Positions 1 through 8,210 of a stretch of 64,000 nucleotides of DNA are shown here, one piece after another. The DNA lies in the NCBI RefSeq assembly GCF_037975245.1, contig NC_092564.1, forward strand, positions 21,369,984 to 21,433,983. Reading direction: 5' to 3'. Every line of letters starts with the position of its first letter. Position 1 is the stretch's first letter. Below the pieces are notes generated by a model. It was not told where the DNA came from. It was given only the letters and a program-made list of their open reading frames with translations, and did not search any database. This DNA comes from Apostichopus japonicus. Lineage: Eukaryota > Echinodermata > Holothuroidea > Aspidochirotida > Stichopodidae. The position numbers were made by a program, and so were the translations under genes.

Positions 1-1
1 A

Positions 2-1336
2 GCCAAGCCAATTGTCCATCCACCAAGAAAAGTGCCAGTTGCCTTACGGAAACAGCTGCGCAAAGAACTAGATGTAATGGAAATGGACAATATCATTGAA
101 AAAGTGGAAAGTCCCACTGACTGGGTCAATTCCCTAGTCATTGTTGAAAAATCAAATGGTAGGTTAAGAATCTGTCTAGATCCTCAGGACCATAATAAAG
201 CCATAAAAAGGGAACATTTTCAGTTACCAACAGTGGATGAAATTACCAGTAACCTGACTGGGGCCCAGTTTTTCTCAGTGCTTGATGCCAACCAGGGCTT
301 TTGACAAATTCCCCTTGATCAGGAAAGTGCCAAATTATGCACTTTTAACACACCCTTTGGAAGGTACAAATTTTTAAGGCTGCCATTTGGCATCCATAGT
401 GCACCAGAGGTATTCCACAAAACGGTTGCCCAACTATTTGAAGGCATAGAAGGTGTACACACGTACATTGATGATATCTTGGTGTGGGGCAAAACACGCA
501 CTGAACATGACAATAGATTGCGTCAAGTTCTTGAAAAAGCTAAGGATCACAACCTTAAATTGAACAAAGACAAATGCAAGATAGGTCTAACTGAAATCAA
601 ATACATAGGCCACATTCTAACCAAAGATGGCATGAAGCCAGACCCCGACAAAATTGAGGCTCTCACACAACTCCCAAAACCAGAATCTAGGAAGGATCTA
701 GAGAGGTTCTTAGGTATGATACAGTACCTGGGAAAATTTTTACCAGACCTGTCACAAGAATCAGCACCTCTACGAGTGCTGCTCAAAAAGGAAATTGAAT
801 GGCATTGGGACACTGAACAAGAACAATGTTTTCAAAGACTGAAAGAACTCGCCACAAAGGCACCAGTACTTCGATATTTTGATATTGATAAACCTGTGAA
901 AATTTCAGTAGATGCTTCTCAGAAGGGACTGGGAGCAATGTTGTTACAAGAGGAACATCCAGTGGCTTATGCGTCAAGGTCATTGACCCCGACTCAACAG
1001 GGGTATGCACAAATTGAAAAAGAAATGCTTGCCATCGTGTACGGGTGTGAAAAATTCCACCAATATATCTATGGCAAAGAGGTTCTGGTTGAATCTGACC
1101 ATAAGCCCCTTGAGGCTATAGTGAGAAAACCTCTTGTGTCAGCACCTCCCAGAATTCAAAGATTGTTGATGCGGGTTCAACGTTATAATCTCAAGATTGA
1201 ATACAAACCAGGTAAAGAGATGTACATTGCTGATACTCTCTCCAGGGCCTATTTAGAGGTAGATCAGACACATGATGAATTTGACAAAGAAATTGAACTT
1301 GTAGTCCACACATTGGTGACCAACTCAGTTTATTGA
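2..1336 (+). pseudogene. pol: Ty3/gypsy pol: reverse transcriptase and RNase H, stop-interrupted
   Basis: The frame starting at base 2 encodes the reverse transcriptase fingers and palm, then RNase H. The first catalytic Asp lies in SVLDANQG (codon 284-286) and the YIDD catalytic box is at 464-475. RNase H keeps its acidic residues in ISVDAS (Asp 911-913), QIEKEML, ESDHKPL (Asp 1097-1099) and IADTLSR. In life this enzyme copies the element's RNA into DNA in cytoplasmic particles and degrades the template RNA. A TGA at 302-304 replaces a position that is normally Trp, just after motif A; the same frame stays open on both sides, so this is a single nonsense change. The frame then ends at 1334-1336 after a frame switch. 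The N-terminus lies outside the window. Identification is certain; function in this copy is unlikely. Confidence 0.94.
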
Positions 1337-2429
1337 TGAAACTAGAAAAGATCTGATCCTGCAAAAACTCAAAGAGGTCACTGAGGAAGGGTGGCCAGCA
1401 AGTAAATCAGCTGTGCCTGATGAGATAAAAGAGTATTGGGATTACAAAGAAGAAATAAATATTGCTGAAGATATGCTATTTAAGGGTGAAAAACTCATTG
1501 TTCCCACCTCCCTCAGAAACGAAACATTGGTCAAAATTCATGAAGGTCACCAGGGGATAGAAAGGTGCAAAAGAAGGGGAAGGGAAGTAGTATTTTGGCC
1601 CAGAATGATGAGTCAAATTGTTGACATGGTTTTAAAATGTTCTACATGTTTGATGTACCAAAACGCAAATGCCAAAGAACCCCTTCAGCCTCACCCAATA
1701 CCAAATAGGCCATGGGAGACGGTAGGAACTGATTTGTTTTACCTGGAAAACAAAACATTCTTGTTAGTAGTAGACTATTATTCAAAGTTTGTAGAAGTCT
1801 CTGAGTTAAGACAGACAACTAGTGAAGGTGTAGTCAATAGCCTAAAGGCTATATTTGCCAGACATGGAATACCGGACAAAGTGGTGTCGGACAATGGGCC
1901 ACGATTTTCAAGTCAGGTGTTTAAGCATTTTGCACAAGTCTGGCAGTTCAATCATGCAACCTCTAGTCCTACTTATCCACAATCAAATGGGATGGCAGAA
2001 AGAGCCATACAGACAATCAAGAAATTGCTCAAAAAAGCAAAAACTGACCAAAAGGATCCACATTTAAGTCTTTTGGAGTACAGAAACACTCCCATAGACA
2101 ATAATCTTGGATCTCCTGCACAGTTGTTAATGAGTCGAAGGTTAAAAACAACACTGCCAATCACTAGTCAACTTCTCAAGCCACAAATTCAAAACAGTGG
2201 CAACAATGTCACTGCCAAATTACAAGACCGACAAAACAAACAGAAATTGTATTACGACAGAAATACAAAACCTCTTTCAACACTGAATCCAGGTGATACA
2301 GTCAGAGTCAGAAATTCAAATGGCACTTGGGATCCATCCAAGGTGCTTAGTCAATCAAAACAACCAAATTCATTCATTATTGAAACTCCAAACGGGGACC
2401 TTAGGCGAAATAGGCGGCATTTGAGGTAA
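1320..2429 (+). pseudogene. pol: Ty3/gypsy pol: integrase, frame-shifted from RT/RNase H
   Basis: The integrase inserts the retrotransposon DNA into the host chromosome. Numbering from the GTG codon at 1413, an N-terminal zinc-binding motif is visible (His43, His46, Cys76, Cys79), followed by the catalytic core with Asp107 (GTDLFYL), Asp160 (VSDNGPRF) and Glu196 (GMAERAIQ). The last two are 35 residues apart, the canonical D-D-35-E arrangement. The C-terminal part carries a basic chromatin- or DNA-binding region ending in RRNRRHLR. The frame is open from base 1320 and follows RNase H by a one-base shift, so no separate start codon is expected; the element normally makes this as part of the pol polyprotein. 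It ends at a TAA (2427-2429) that lies inside a 13-bp inverted repeat, and the true pol tail continues in the next frame. All catalytic residues are intact. Confidence 0.93.
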
Positions 2430-2459
2430 GACAAATGAGGCAAATGTTGTCTTACCTCA
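2422..2459. repeat. 13-bp perfect inverted repeat at the integrase/tail frame switch
   Basis: Bases 2422-2434 and 2447-2459 are exact reverse complements (arm TGAGGTAAGACAA) around a 12-base loop. The hairpin covers the TAA that ends the integrase frame and the start of the tail frame. Either it arose with the frame-breaking mutation or it is an RNA structure that acts on decoding; the sequence alone cannot decide. Confidence 0.85.
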
Positions 2460-2586
2460 TAATGTGAATGAAGATGATTTGAGCTCATTTGAAACTCCCA
2501 CTGATAACCCTCAGGAGCAGCTTCAGGGGACCAGTTCCAGGGGTAGAGTCATTAGTAAACCAAAAAGGTTTATTGAAGAGTACTAA
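2425..2586 (+). pseudogene. Ty3/gypsy pol C-terminal tail, third frame
   Basis: Immediately after the integrase frame stops, the next forward frame is open for about 53 codons and ends with TAA at 2584-2586. It begins with a charged segment (KTNE) directly continuing the basic RRNRRHLR run and ends in a basic stretch (SKPKRFIEEY) of the type often found at the very end of gypsy-type pol proteins. The fit of both ends implies that a one-base insertion (or two-base deletion) near 2425-2430 separated the tail from integrase. On its own it would not be translated. Confidence 0.7.
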
Positions 2587-2803
2587 GGTTGTTCAGTAGT
2601 GGCTGAGTTGGAAGTTTATCTGTTTATAGACTAACAGTCTATACTTTGTTTTCTTTTTACCTTTAAATCTTCTGTAGTTTAGTTTTGTTATTACCATATC
2701 GTTGTCAGAACAATTGGAGAAACTGCAAATAATATTAAGTGGAATTTGCAACTATTTCATCACCATTCAACATATTATATTATTCACACCTTGATAAGGG
2801 AGA
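2587..2803 (+). other. Noncoding stretch between pol and 3' LTR, with polypurine tract
   Basis: This AT-rich segment separates the end of pol from the putative LTR. No ORF or env remnant is seen. It contains a small perfect hairpin (8-bp arms 2625-2632 and 2636-2643, loop AAC). The run AAGGGAGA at 2796-2803, immediately before the LTR-like TGT, is the expected position and composition of the polypurine tract that primes plus-strand DNA synthesis. Confidence 0.6.
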
Positions 2804-2936
2804 TGTCACATATTGTACTAGCATAGCGCCATCCTTATGTTTGATTATGTTAATCTGTTAATATGATATCACCGATACCCAGAGGCAATACACAGGCAGT
2901 TATCTTAAGAACGTCTTGGTGTCTTGATTACCTACA
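2804..2936 (+). repeat. Putative short 3' LTR of the Ty3/gypsy element
   Basis: The segment begins TGTCACA directly after the purine run and can be closed at ACA (2934-2936), giving the usual TG...CA ends and a length of about 133 bp, short for an LTR. The 5' LTR is outside the window, so identity between the two LTRs cannot be checked and the right boundary is inferred only from the terminal CA. It contains GCATAGCGCCATC (about 2821-2833), which recurs in the arm of the neighbouring foldback element. Confidence 0.5.
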
Positions 2937-3090
2937 CGATAGGAACCAGAATGAACACTCGGGAAGGGCCGTTTCCGGCCATCTGGGGGGTTTCTAAAAC
3001 CAAAAATTTTCTTGTACGCTCCGCGCCAACCGATGGTGGCGCTCCGCTCAGATAGTCGTGCCTACAACTTTGAAAATCCTGGCTACGTCC
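2937..3090. other. Spacer between LTR and foldback elements, no gene seen
   Basis: This is more GC-rich than its surroundings, with a GC-rich block around 2955-3055. No open frame, RNA gene or recognisable element end could be supported. It looks like the remnant of another dispersed repeat, but I do not recognise the family. It also hides the left boundary of the outer foldback element. Confidence 0.5.
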
Positions 3091-3207
3091 CTGACTACTA
3101 ATTCGAAGTGTACTACTACTAATTTGAAGTGTACTACATCTAAAATGTCACGTACCACTACTAATTTGACATGTACTACTACTAAATTCACGTACTACTA
3201 CTGATGT
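3091..3207 (+). repeat. Left arm of outer foldback element, distal part
   Basis: Degenerate tandem units rich in ACTACTACT with interspersed GAAGTGTACTAC and TCTAAAATGTCACG. They match the reverse complement of 5478-5706 unit by unit but are fewer and more mixed, so the two arms have different copy numbers. The arm is split here by insertion of the inner element. Confidence 0.75.
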
Positions 3208-3216
3208 CAATACCAC
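3208..3216 (+). repeat. 9-bp target-site duplication, left copy
   Basis: CAATACCAC immediately precedes the inner element. The identical 9 bases follow it at 4371-4379, with different bases flanking each copy (T before and G after here; C before and T after on the right), so the duplication is exactly 9 bp. Confidence 0.85.
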
Positions 3217-3226
3217 GCTTTCTAGT

Positions 3227-3404
3227 CACTTCGCCCAACAACCATTTCGCCCAACTGCCATTTCGCCCAACCAGCCTGGTCATTTCGCCCAACCAGTCTG
3301 GTCATTTCGCCCAACCAGCATGGTCATTTCGCCCAACCATCATAGTCATTTCGCCCAACCAGCATGGTCATTTCGCCCAACCGTGTTGGTCATTTCGCCC
3401 AACC
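3227..3404 (+). repeat. Inner element, left inverted arm of 22-bp subrepeats
   Basis: Nine units, mostly 22 bp apart, each with CATTTCGCCCAACCAG and a variable CCTGGT-like end. The two outermost spacers are shorter. Both this strand and its complement are open in one frame across the arm, which gives spurious ORFs. Confidence 0.92.
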
Positions 3405-3656
3405 TTATTTTTACTAATATCCAGTCAGAATAATATTACTTTTTCTATTCCACTAGTTCAATTTGATTTATTTTGGGTTAGGTTACTTCGTAATAGGTAA
3501 ATAAAAAAGTGAGGTCCGCTCGATATCGATCGGAGTCTGAGCAGTTATTTCGGGTATAATGGGAGCTGAGGATTACACTACTTTAGGCGTTTACGCATAC
3601 AATGGAAGTTATATTATTATACAAACACAGGGGAATCGGTCTTCATAGAAACCTAT

Positions 3657-4175
3657 CAAACCTAACCCCTAAAACACTGATCCATCCTACTGACTACCAA
3701 TTCCCGAACGTTTCCTTATTAAATTGAAAAAATATATAGATAAAACCCGTCCGTAATATTGAATTACTATATTTAATCATTGTAACCACTTTATCAATGT
3801 AACCACATATGTAATCACATATGTAATCAATTTAACCACGACTTCAAGTTTCCTTAATACTCGGTTCGTATCCCGTAACGTTAACAATTCCCGAACGTTT
3901 ACTATATCAAACCTATCAAACCTAACCCCTAAAACACTGATCCATCCTCAAGATTCCTTAATATTCGGTTCGTATCCTGTAACGTTAACAATTCCCGAAC
4001 GTTTCCTTACTAAAGTTATACAAAGTAAAGGACTTCAAGTTTCCTTAATATTCCTTAATATTCGAACGTTTACTATCAAACCTAACCCCTAACACACTGA
4101 TCAATCCTCAAATTTTAATATTCGGTTCGTATCCTGTAACGTTAACAATTCCCGAACGTTTCCTTTTGAAATATC
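3657..4175 (+). repeat. Direct repeats in the interior of the inner element
   Basis: The motif CAAACCTAACCCCTAA plus the following CACTGATC-type sequence occurs at 3657, 3917 and 4077, and a linked motif (GGTTCGTATC then GTAACGTTAACAATTCCCGA) occurs around 3863, 3965 and 4123. A longer unit starting GACTTCAAGTTTCC recurs at 3840 and 4031 (191 bp apart). These are degenerate tandem copies of one sequence. The rest of 3405-4187 is AT-rich with no gene seen. Confidence 0.8.
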
Positions 4176-4187
4176 ATATTTAATCAA

Positions 4188-4361
4188 GGTTGGGCGAAAT
4201 GACCAGACTGGTTGGGCGAAATGACCAGACTGGTTGGGCGAAATGACCAGGCTGGTTGGGCGAAATGACCAGGCTGGTTGGGCGAAATGACCAGGCTGGT
4301 TGGGCGAAATGGTAAGGTTGGGCGAAATGGCAGTTGGGCGAAATGGTTGTTGGGCGAAGTG
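4188..4361 (-). repeat. Inner element, right inverted arm of 22-bp subrepeats
   Basis: Nine units of GGTTGGGCGAAATGACCAG type, the reverse complement of the left arm. The outermost units (GGCAG, GGTTG, GGGCGAAGTG) match the outermost left units in order, while the inner units are more alike among themselves, which suggests local homogenisation inside each arm. Confidence 0.92.
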
Positions 4362-4370
4362 TCCTGTATC

Positions 4371-4379
4371 CAATACCAC
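4371..4379 (+). repeat. 9-bp target-site duplication, right copy
   Basis: CAATACCAC, identical to 3208-3216. The outer element's arm resumes immediately after it (TACCTGTAAAACGG). Confidence 0.85.
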
Positions 4380-4431
4380 TACCTGTAAAACGGAAGCTAC
4401 TACTGCTTAAATTGTAGCGATGGCGCTATGC
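4380..4431 (+). repeat. Left arm of outer foldback element, proximal part
   Basis: This continues the outer arm after the inner insertion: GCTACTACTGCTTAA, then a 21-bp segment at 4411-4431 that pairs with 5458-5478 at 20 of 21 positions. It marks the inner end of the outer element's inverted repeat. Confidence 0.75.
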
Positions 4432-4541
4432 TTAATCTGTGTGCCGAAGTATGCAAACTTATCTACGACTAGACTTTGACCCAATTAAACGCGAGAAATA
4501 CACCTGCAATCCTGCATAAGATATAATCATAACAAAATTAA

Positions 4542-4704
4542 ATGTTCAAAATGTCATTTGAAATAGATGAAAAAGTGGAGGAATATGTGAAGATGGATTT
4601 CACAAATCGACAAATGGCAGAAATGCTGAGTGTCAATGAAAATACTGTGAAGAGGAGACGTGACTTACAATTGAGAAAGAAAGACTTAAATTCAGAAATG
4701 ACCG
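4542..4704 (+). CDS. Possible transposase first exon with helix-turn-helix
   Basis: The ATG at 4542 (a second in-frame ATG follows at 4551) opens a short acidic then basic peptide. Residues about 20-42 (FTNRQMAEMLSVNENTVKRRR) have the hydrophobic spacing of a helix-turn-helix, a DNA-binding fold common at the N-terminus of transposases and integrase-like proteins. The frame continues to a TAA at 4728-4730, but a good 5' splice site (CCG then GTGAGG, GT at 4705-4706) lies before that. I therefore favour the first exon of a spliced gene, with the 62-residue unspliced ORF as the alternative. It sits in the interior of the outer foldback element, where a transposase gene would be expected. No catalytic domain could be found downstream, so the gene is either truncated or the call is wrong. 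Confidence 0.4.
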
Positions 4705-5457
4705 GTGAGGTGCTACTGTTAATGAGCTAAAGTTAGGCTTTCTAGACTTTTTCTATATGCTAGGCCAGGCTGCGGCTAGGATATATTCTCTAATTTAAAT
4801 GATATTCCAAAACTGCTACTTGTTTAAATTATATACAGGTCTAGTACCGTATGCATTTTAGGTGTTCTACAAATGGCCTGAATATAGGCCTACTAAAGTA
4901 CTAGGTCATGGATTAATTCCGAGCACAACTTAAGAGCCCAAAAATAAGTTACCGTTTTAATTTAGATTTTGGCACAGTAATGTGTGTATGCAGAGCTTAG
5001 TATGCGTAGGACTAGGAGTATATATGTACGTGTCAGGCTTCCTGTAGGAATGTTCCCCTTCTCCTTGCCTACATTACTAATACTAGAATCACCATTGTCT
5101 GTGACCATTGGGCATCACAAAAATAAAAACCAGTGGTGGCAAAGCAACAAGAAGCCCCAGCAGGTGGAACCATCGATCCCCAAGAATGTGCTTAATATAG
5201 CTTCAGTTTTTAACTCTTGAAATTGTTATACACACTATTAATTCACAAGCAGCAATTTTCCCTTCATTGAAATGTCAAGAATGCTTTTGATTCCCCAACT
5301 GTGCCTTACTATATGCTATTTTCCTATTTGCCACAGACCTTAAAGTTATAAACTGTAAAATAGTAATTTGAATCAACAGAGTATTAAAGAATATGTTTTC
5401 TTCATCATTATTTTACTGAAGATGCGCAACTAGATCACATGGTATCGGAAAGATTGT
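4705..5457. other. Interior of outer foldback element, no supported gene
   Basis: AT-rich sequence with a few TAGGCC-type words (near 4760 and 4875). A 3' splice-like tract (TTTTCCTATTTGCCACAG, ending near 5336) is present but no convincing exon follows it. An open frame at 4984-5220 has no recognisable domain and low-complexity composition, so I leave it out. I see no RNA gene. Confidence 0.5.
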
Positions 5458-5730
5458 GCATAGCGCCATCGCTCCAATTTAGTAGTAGTACGTGACATTT
5501 TAGATGTAGTACACTTCGAATTAGTAGTAGTACGCGACATTTTAGATGTAGTACACTTCGAATTAGTAGTAGTACGGGACATTTTAGATGTAGTACACTT
5601 CGAATTAGTAGTAGTACGCGACATTTTAGATGTAGTACACTTCAAATTAGTAGTAGTACACTTCGAATTAGTAGTAGTACATGTCAAATTAGTAGTGGTA
5701 CATGTCACTGTGGTCCTTTTGGCGTTCCAT
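5458..5730 (-). repeat. Right arm of outer foldback element, 42-bp subrepeats
   Basis: After the 21-bp inner match (5458-5478) come four units spaced exactly 42 bp (GACATTTTAGATG starts at 5494, 5536, 5578 and 5620). Each is followed by TAGTACACTTCGAAT and TAGTAGTAGTAC. Simpler TAGTAGTAC units then run to about 5706. The terminal 24 bp (to ACAG at about 5730) is non-repetitive and abuts the 22-bp satellite. The arm is longer than its left partner, mainly through extra 42-bp copies. Confidence 0.8.
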
Positions 5731-5813
5731 ACAGTACCGATAAATCGAACGTGGAACCAATCAATCGAATGTGCGGTATCGATCAATCGAAAGTGCGGCA
5801 CCGATCAATCGAA

Positions 5814-6871
5814 TGTGCGACACCGATCAAACGAATCAGCGGTACCGATCAATCGAATGTGCGGTACCGATCAATCGAATGTTCGGTACCGATCAATCGA
5901 ATGTACGGTACCGATCAATCGAATATTCGGTACCGATCAATCGAATGTTCGGTACAGTTCAATCGAATGTTCGGTACCGATCTATCGAATGTGCGGTAAC
6001 GATCAATCGAATGTGCGAAACCGATCAATGGAATGTTCGAAACCGATCAATCGATTGTGCGAAACCAATCAATCGATTGTGCGGTACCGATCAATCGAAT
6101 GTTCAGTACCGATCAATCGAATGTACGGAATCGATCAATCGAATGTGCAATACCGATCAACCGAATGATCGGTACTGATCAATCGAATGTTCGGTACCGA
6201 TCAATCGAATGTTCGGTACCGATCAATCGAATGCTCGGTACCGTTCAATTGAAATGTTCGGTACCGATCTATCGAATGTTCGGTACCGATCAATCGCATG
6301 TTCGGTACCGATCAATCGAATGTTCGGTACCGATCAATCGAATGTGCGACACCGATCAAACGAATCAGCGGTACCGATCAATCGAATGTGCGGTACCGAT
6401 CAATCGAATGTTCGGTACCGATCAATCGAATGTACGGTACCGATCAATCGAATATTCGGTACCGATCAATCGAATGTTCGGTACAGTTCAATCGAATGTT
6501 CGGTACCGATCTATCGAATGTGCGGTAACGATCAATCGAATGTGCGAAACCGATCAATGGAATGTTCGAAACCGATCAATCGATTGTGCGAAACCAATCA
6601 ATCGATTGTGCGGTACCGATCAATCGAATGTTCAGTACCGATCAATCGAATGTACGGAATCGATCAATCGAATGTGCAATACCGATCAACCGAATGATCG
6701 GTACTGATCAATCGAATGTTCGGTACCGATCAATCGAATGTTCGGTACCGATCAATCGAATGCTCGGTACCGTTCAATTGAATGTTCGGTACCGATCTAT
6801 CGAATGTTTGGTACCGATCAATCGCATGTTCGGTACCGATCAATCGAATGTTCGGTACCGATCAATCGAAT
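5814..6871 (+). repeat. Tandem duplication in the satellite, period 529 bp
   Basis: A run of distinctive monomers, starting at the CGAATCAGCG unit, occurs at 5832 and again at 6361, and the following 24 or so monomers match in order (AACGATC, AACCAATC, GAATGATC variants). Differences between the copies are few, for example one extra A near 6252. The period is 24 monomers plus one base. Confidence 0.9.
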
Positions 6872-7259
6872 GTTCGGTACCGATCAATCGAATGTTGGAC
6901 ACCGATCAATCAAATGTGCGGTACCGATCAATCGAATGTGCGACACCAATCAATCGAATGTGCGGTGCAGATCAATCGAATGTTCGGTACCGATCAATCG
7001 AATGTTCGACACGGATCAATCAAATGTGCGGTACCGATTAATCGAATGTGCGACACCAATCAATCGAATGTGCGGTACCGATAAATCGAATGTGCGGTAC
7101 CGATCAAACGAATGTGCGGTACCGATTAATCGAATGTGCGGTACCGATCAATCGAATGTTCGGTACCGATCAATCGAATGTGCAACATCGTTCAATCGAA
7201 TGTTCGCTACCTATCAATCGAATGTTCTATACCGATCAATGAAATGAGCGGTACCGATC

Positions 7260-8210
7260 AGTACCGATCAATCGAATGTGCAGTACCGATAAATCGAATG
7301 TGGAACCAATCCTTCGAATGTGAGGTGGTGATAAATAGAATGTGCGGTAACGTTTAAGAGAATGTGCGGTAGCGATAAATCAAATGTGCCGTACCCATCA
7401 ATCGAATGTGTGGTACCGATCAAACGATTGTACGGTACCGATAAGTAGAATGTGCGGTAACGATCAATCGAATGTGCGCTACCGATCAATCGAATGTTCG
7501 TTACCGATCAATCGAATGTGCGGTACCGATCCATCGAATGTGCGAGACCGATCGATCGAATGTTCGGTACCGAACAATCGAATGTTCGATACCGATCAAT
7601 CAAATGTTCGGTACCGTTAAGTCGAATGTGCGGTACCGTTTAATCGAATATGCGGTACCAATCAATCGAATGTGAGGTACCGATCAATCAAATGTGCGAT
7701 ACCGATCAATTGAATAATCGGTACTGATCAATCGAATGTTCTGTACAGATCAATCGAATGTGCTATACATATCAATCGAATGTGCGGTACCGATCAATCG
7801 AATATGCAGTACCGATAAATCGAAAGTGGAAAAATCAATCGAATGTTAGGAAGTTATACAAAAAATGTGCGGTAACGTTAAAAAGAATGTGCGGTACCGT
7901 AAAATCGAATGTGCTGTACCGATCAATCGAATGAGCGGTTCCGTTTAATCGAATGTGCGGTACCGATAAATCAAATGTGCCGTACCCATCAATCGAATGT
8001 GTGGTACCGATCAAACGAATGTACGGTACCGTTAAGTAGAATGTGCGGTAACGATCAATCGAATGTGCGCTACCGATCAATCGAATGTTCGTTACCGATC
8101 AATCGAATGTGCGGTACCAATCAAACGAATGTGCGGTACCGATCCATCGAATGTGCGAGACCGATCGATCGAATGTTCGGTACCGAACAATCGAATGTGC
8201 CGTATCGTTT
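7260..8210 (+). repeat. Degenerate tandem duplication, period 591 bp
   Basis: The unit series CAAATGTGCCGTACCC, then GTGTGGTACC, then a GTAGAATG unit occurs at 7381 and at 7972. The two copies differ at many positions and by small gaps, more than the HOR copies further right, so this duplication is comparatively old. Confidence 0.8.

Larger units (their letters stand above)
1..2936 (+). mobile_element. Ty3/gypsy LTR retrotransposon, 3' half, degenerate
   Basis: The domain order reverse transcriptase, RNase H, integrase, pol C-terminal tail, polypurine tract and LTR-like end is that of Ty3/gypsy (Metaviridae-type) retrotransposons, where integrase lies downstream of RNase H. The window cuts the element on its 5' side, so gag, protease and the 5' LTR are not visible. 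The pol frame is interrupted by one in-frame TGA (302-304) and two frame switches (about 1317-1336 and 2425-2430), so this copy cannot make a full polyprotein by standard decoding. The catalytic motifs are otherwise well kept, so inactivation looks fairly recent. No envelope-like ORF lies between the pol tail and the LTR. The lineage could be mag/SURL-like from overall appearance, but that is a guess without a phylogeny. Confidence 0.9.
3217..4370. mobile_element. Inner foldback element, 1154 bp, non-autonomous
   Basis: The element lies between two identical 9-bp copies of CAATACCAC. Its ends are long inverted repeats (3227-3404 and 4188-4361), each with nine units containing TTCGCCC (or GGGCGAA on the other side). 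The outer three units of the two arms match closely as inverted copies, starting at CACTTCGCCCAACAACC. The outermost 10 bases are only weakly symmetric. A 9-bp duplication with tandem-repeat arms is the pattern of Drosophila FB elements and is also compatible with Mutator-like transposases. The roughly 780-bp interior is AT-rich, has no coding potential, and holds direct repeats. It must rely on a transposase from elsewhere. It inserted into the left arm of the outer element and is therefore the younger of the two. Confidence 0.85.
3091..5730. mobile_element. Outer foldback-like DNA transposon with tandem-repeat arms
   Basis: Triplet-rich repeats (TACTACTAC, CGAAGTGTACTAC, ATCTAAAATGTC) at 3091-3207 reappear in reverse complement at 5478-5706. 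A second inverted match joins 4411-4431 to 5458-5478 (20 of 21 bases, core GCATAGCGCCATCGCT). Once the inner insertion (3217-4379) is discounted, both matches fall into one pair of long inverted arms around a roughly 1-kb interior. Long inverted ends made of short tandem repeats define foldback-type elements (Drosophila FB, sea-urchin TU). The interior carries only a short helix-turn-helix-like ORF. The outermost ends are uncertain: on the left the arm fades into unrecognised sequence near 3080-3091, on the right it ends near 5730 where the satellite begins. No target duplication could be identified for this outer element. Confidence 0.65.

Noticed and set aside
319-1010. Minus-strand open frames opposite RT/RNase H (319-513, 547-813, 783-1010)
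   Set aside because: They overlap a clearly identified + strand pol and have no own homology signal.
1-2586. Endogenous retrovirus with envelope
   Set aside because: No ORF or transmembrane-like segment lies between the pol tail and the LTR; the element is a Ty3/gypsy retrotransposon with pol only in view.
2937-3090. Possible tRNA or SINE head in the GC-rich spacer
   Set aside because: I could not find A- and B-box promoter motifs at proper spacing or a cloverleaf; left as an unrecognised spacer.
3657-4110. Telomere-like CCTAACCCCTAA motif
   Set aside because: It occurs as single copies within a longer direct repeat; there is no tandem telomeric array.
3204-4379. Open frames of about 90-98 codons covering the inner foldback arms on + and - strands
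   Set aside because: They translate the 22-bp arm repeats; the two peptides are the same repeat read from inverted copies.
4984-5220. 78-codon + strand open frame
   Set aside because: No recognisable domain, and the composition resembles the surrounding noncoding DNA. It could contain an exon of the putative transposase, but no splice sites or motif support this.
5430-5801. Minus-strand 123-codon Thr/Cys/Lys-rich open frame
   Set aside because: It is the translation of the 42-bp arm repeats (TACTACTAC gives Thr/Tyr/Leu codon runs), with no globular composition.
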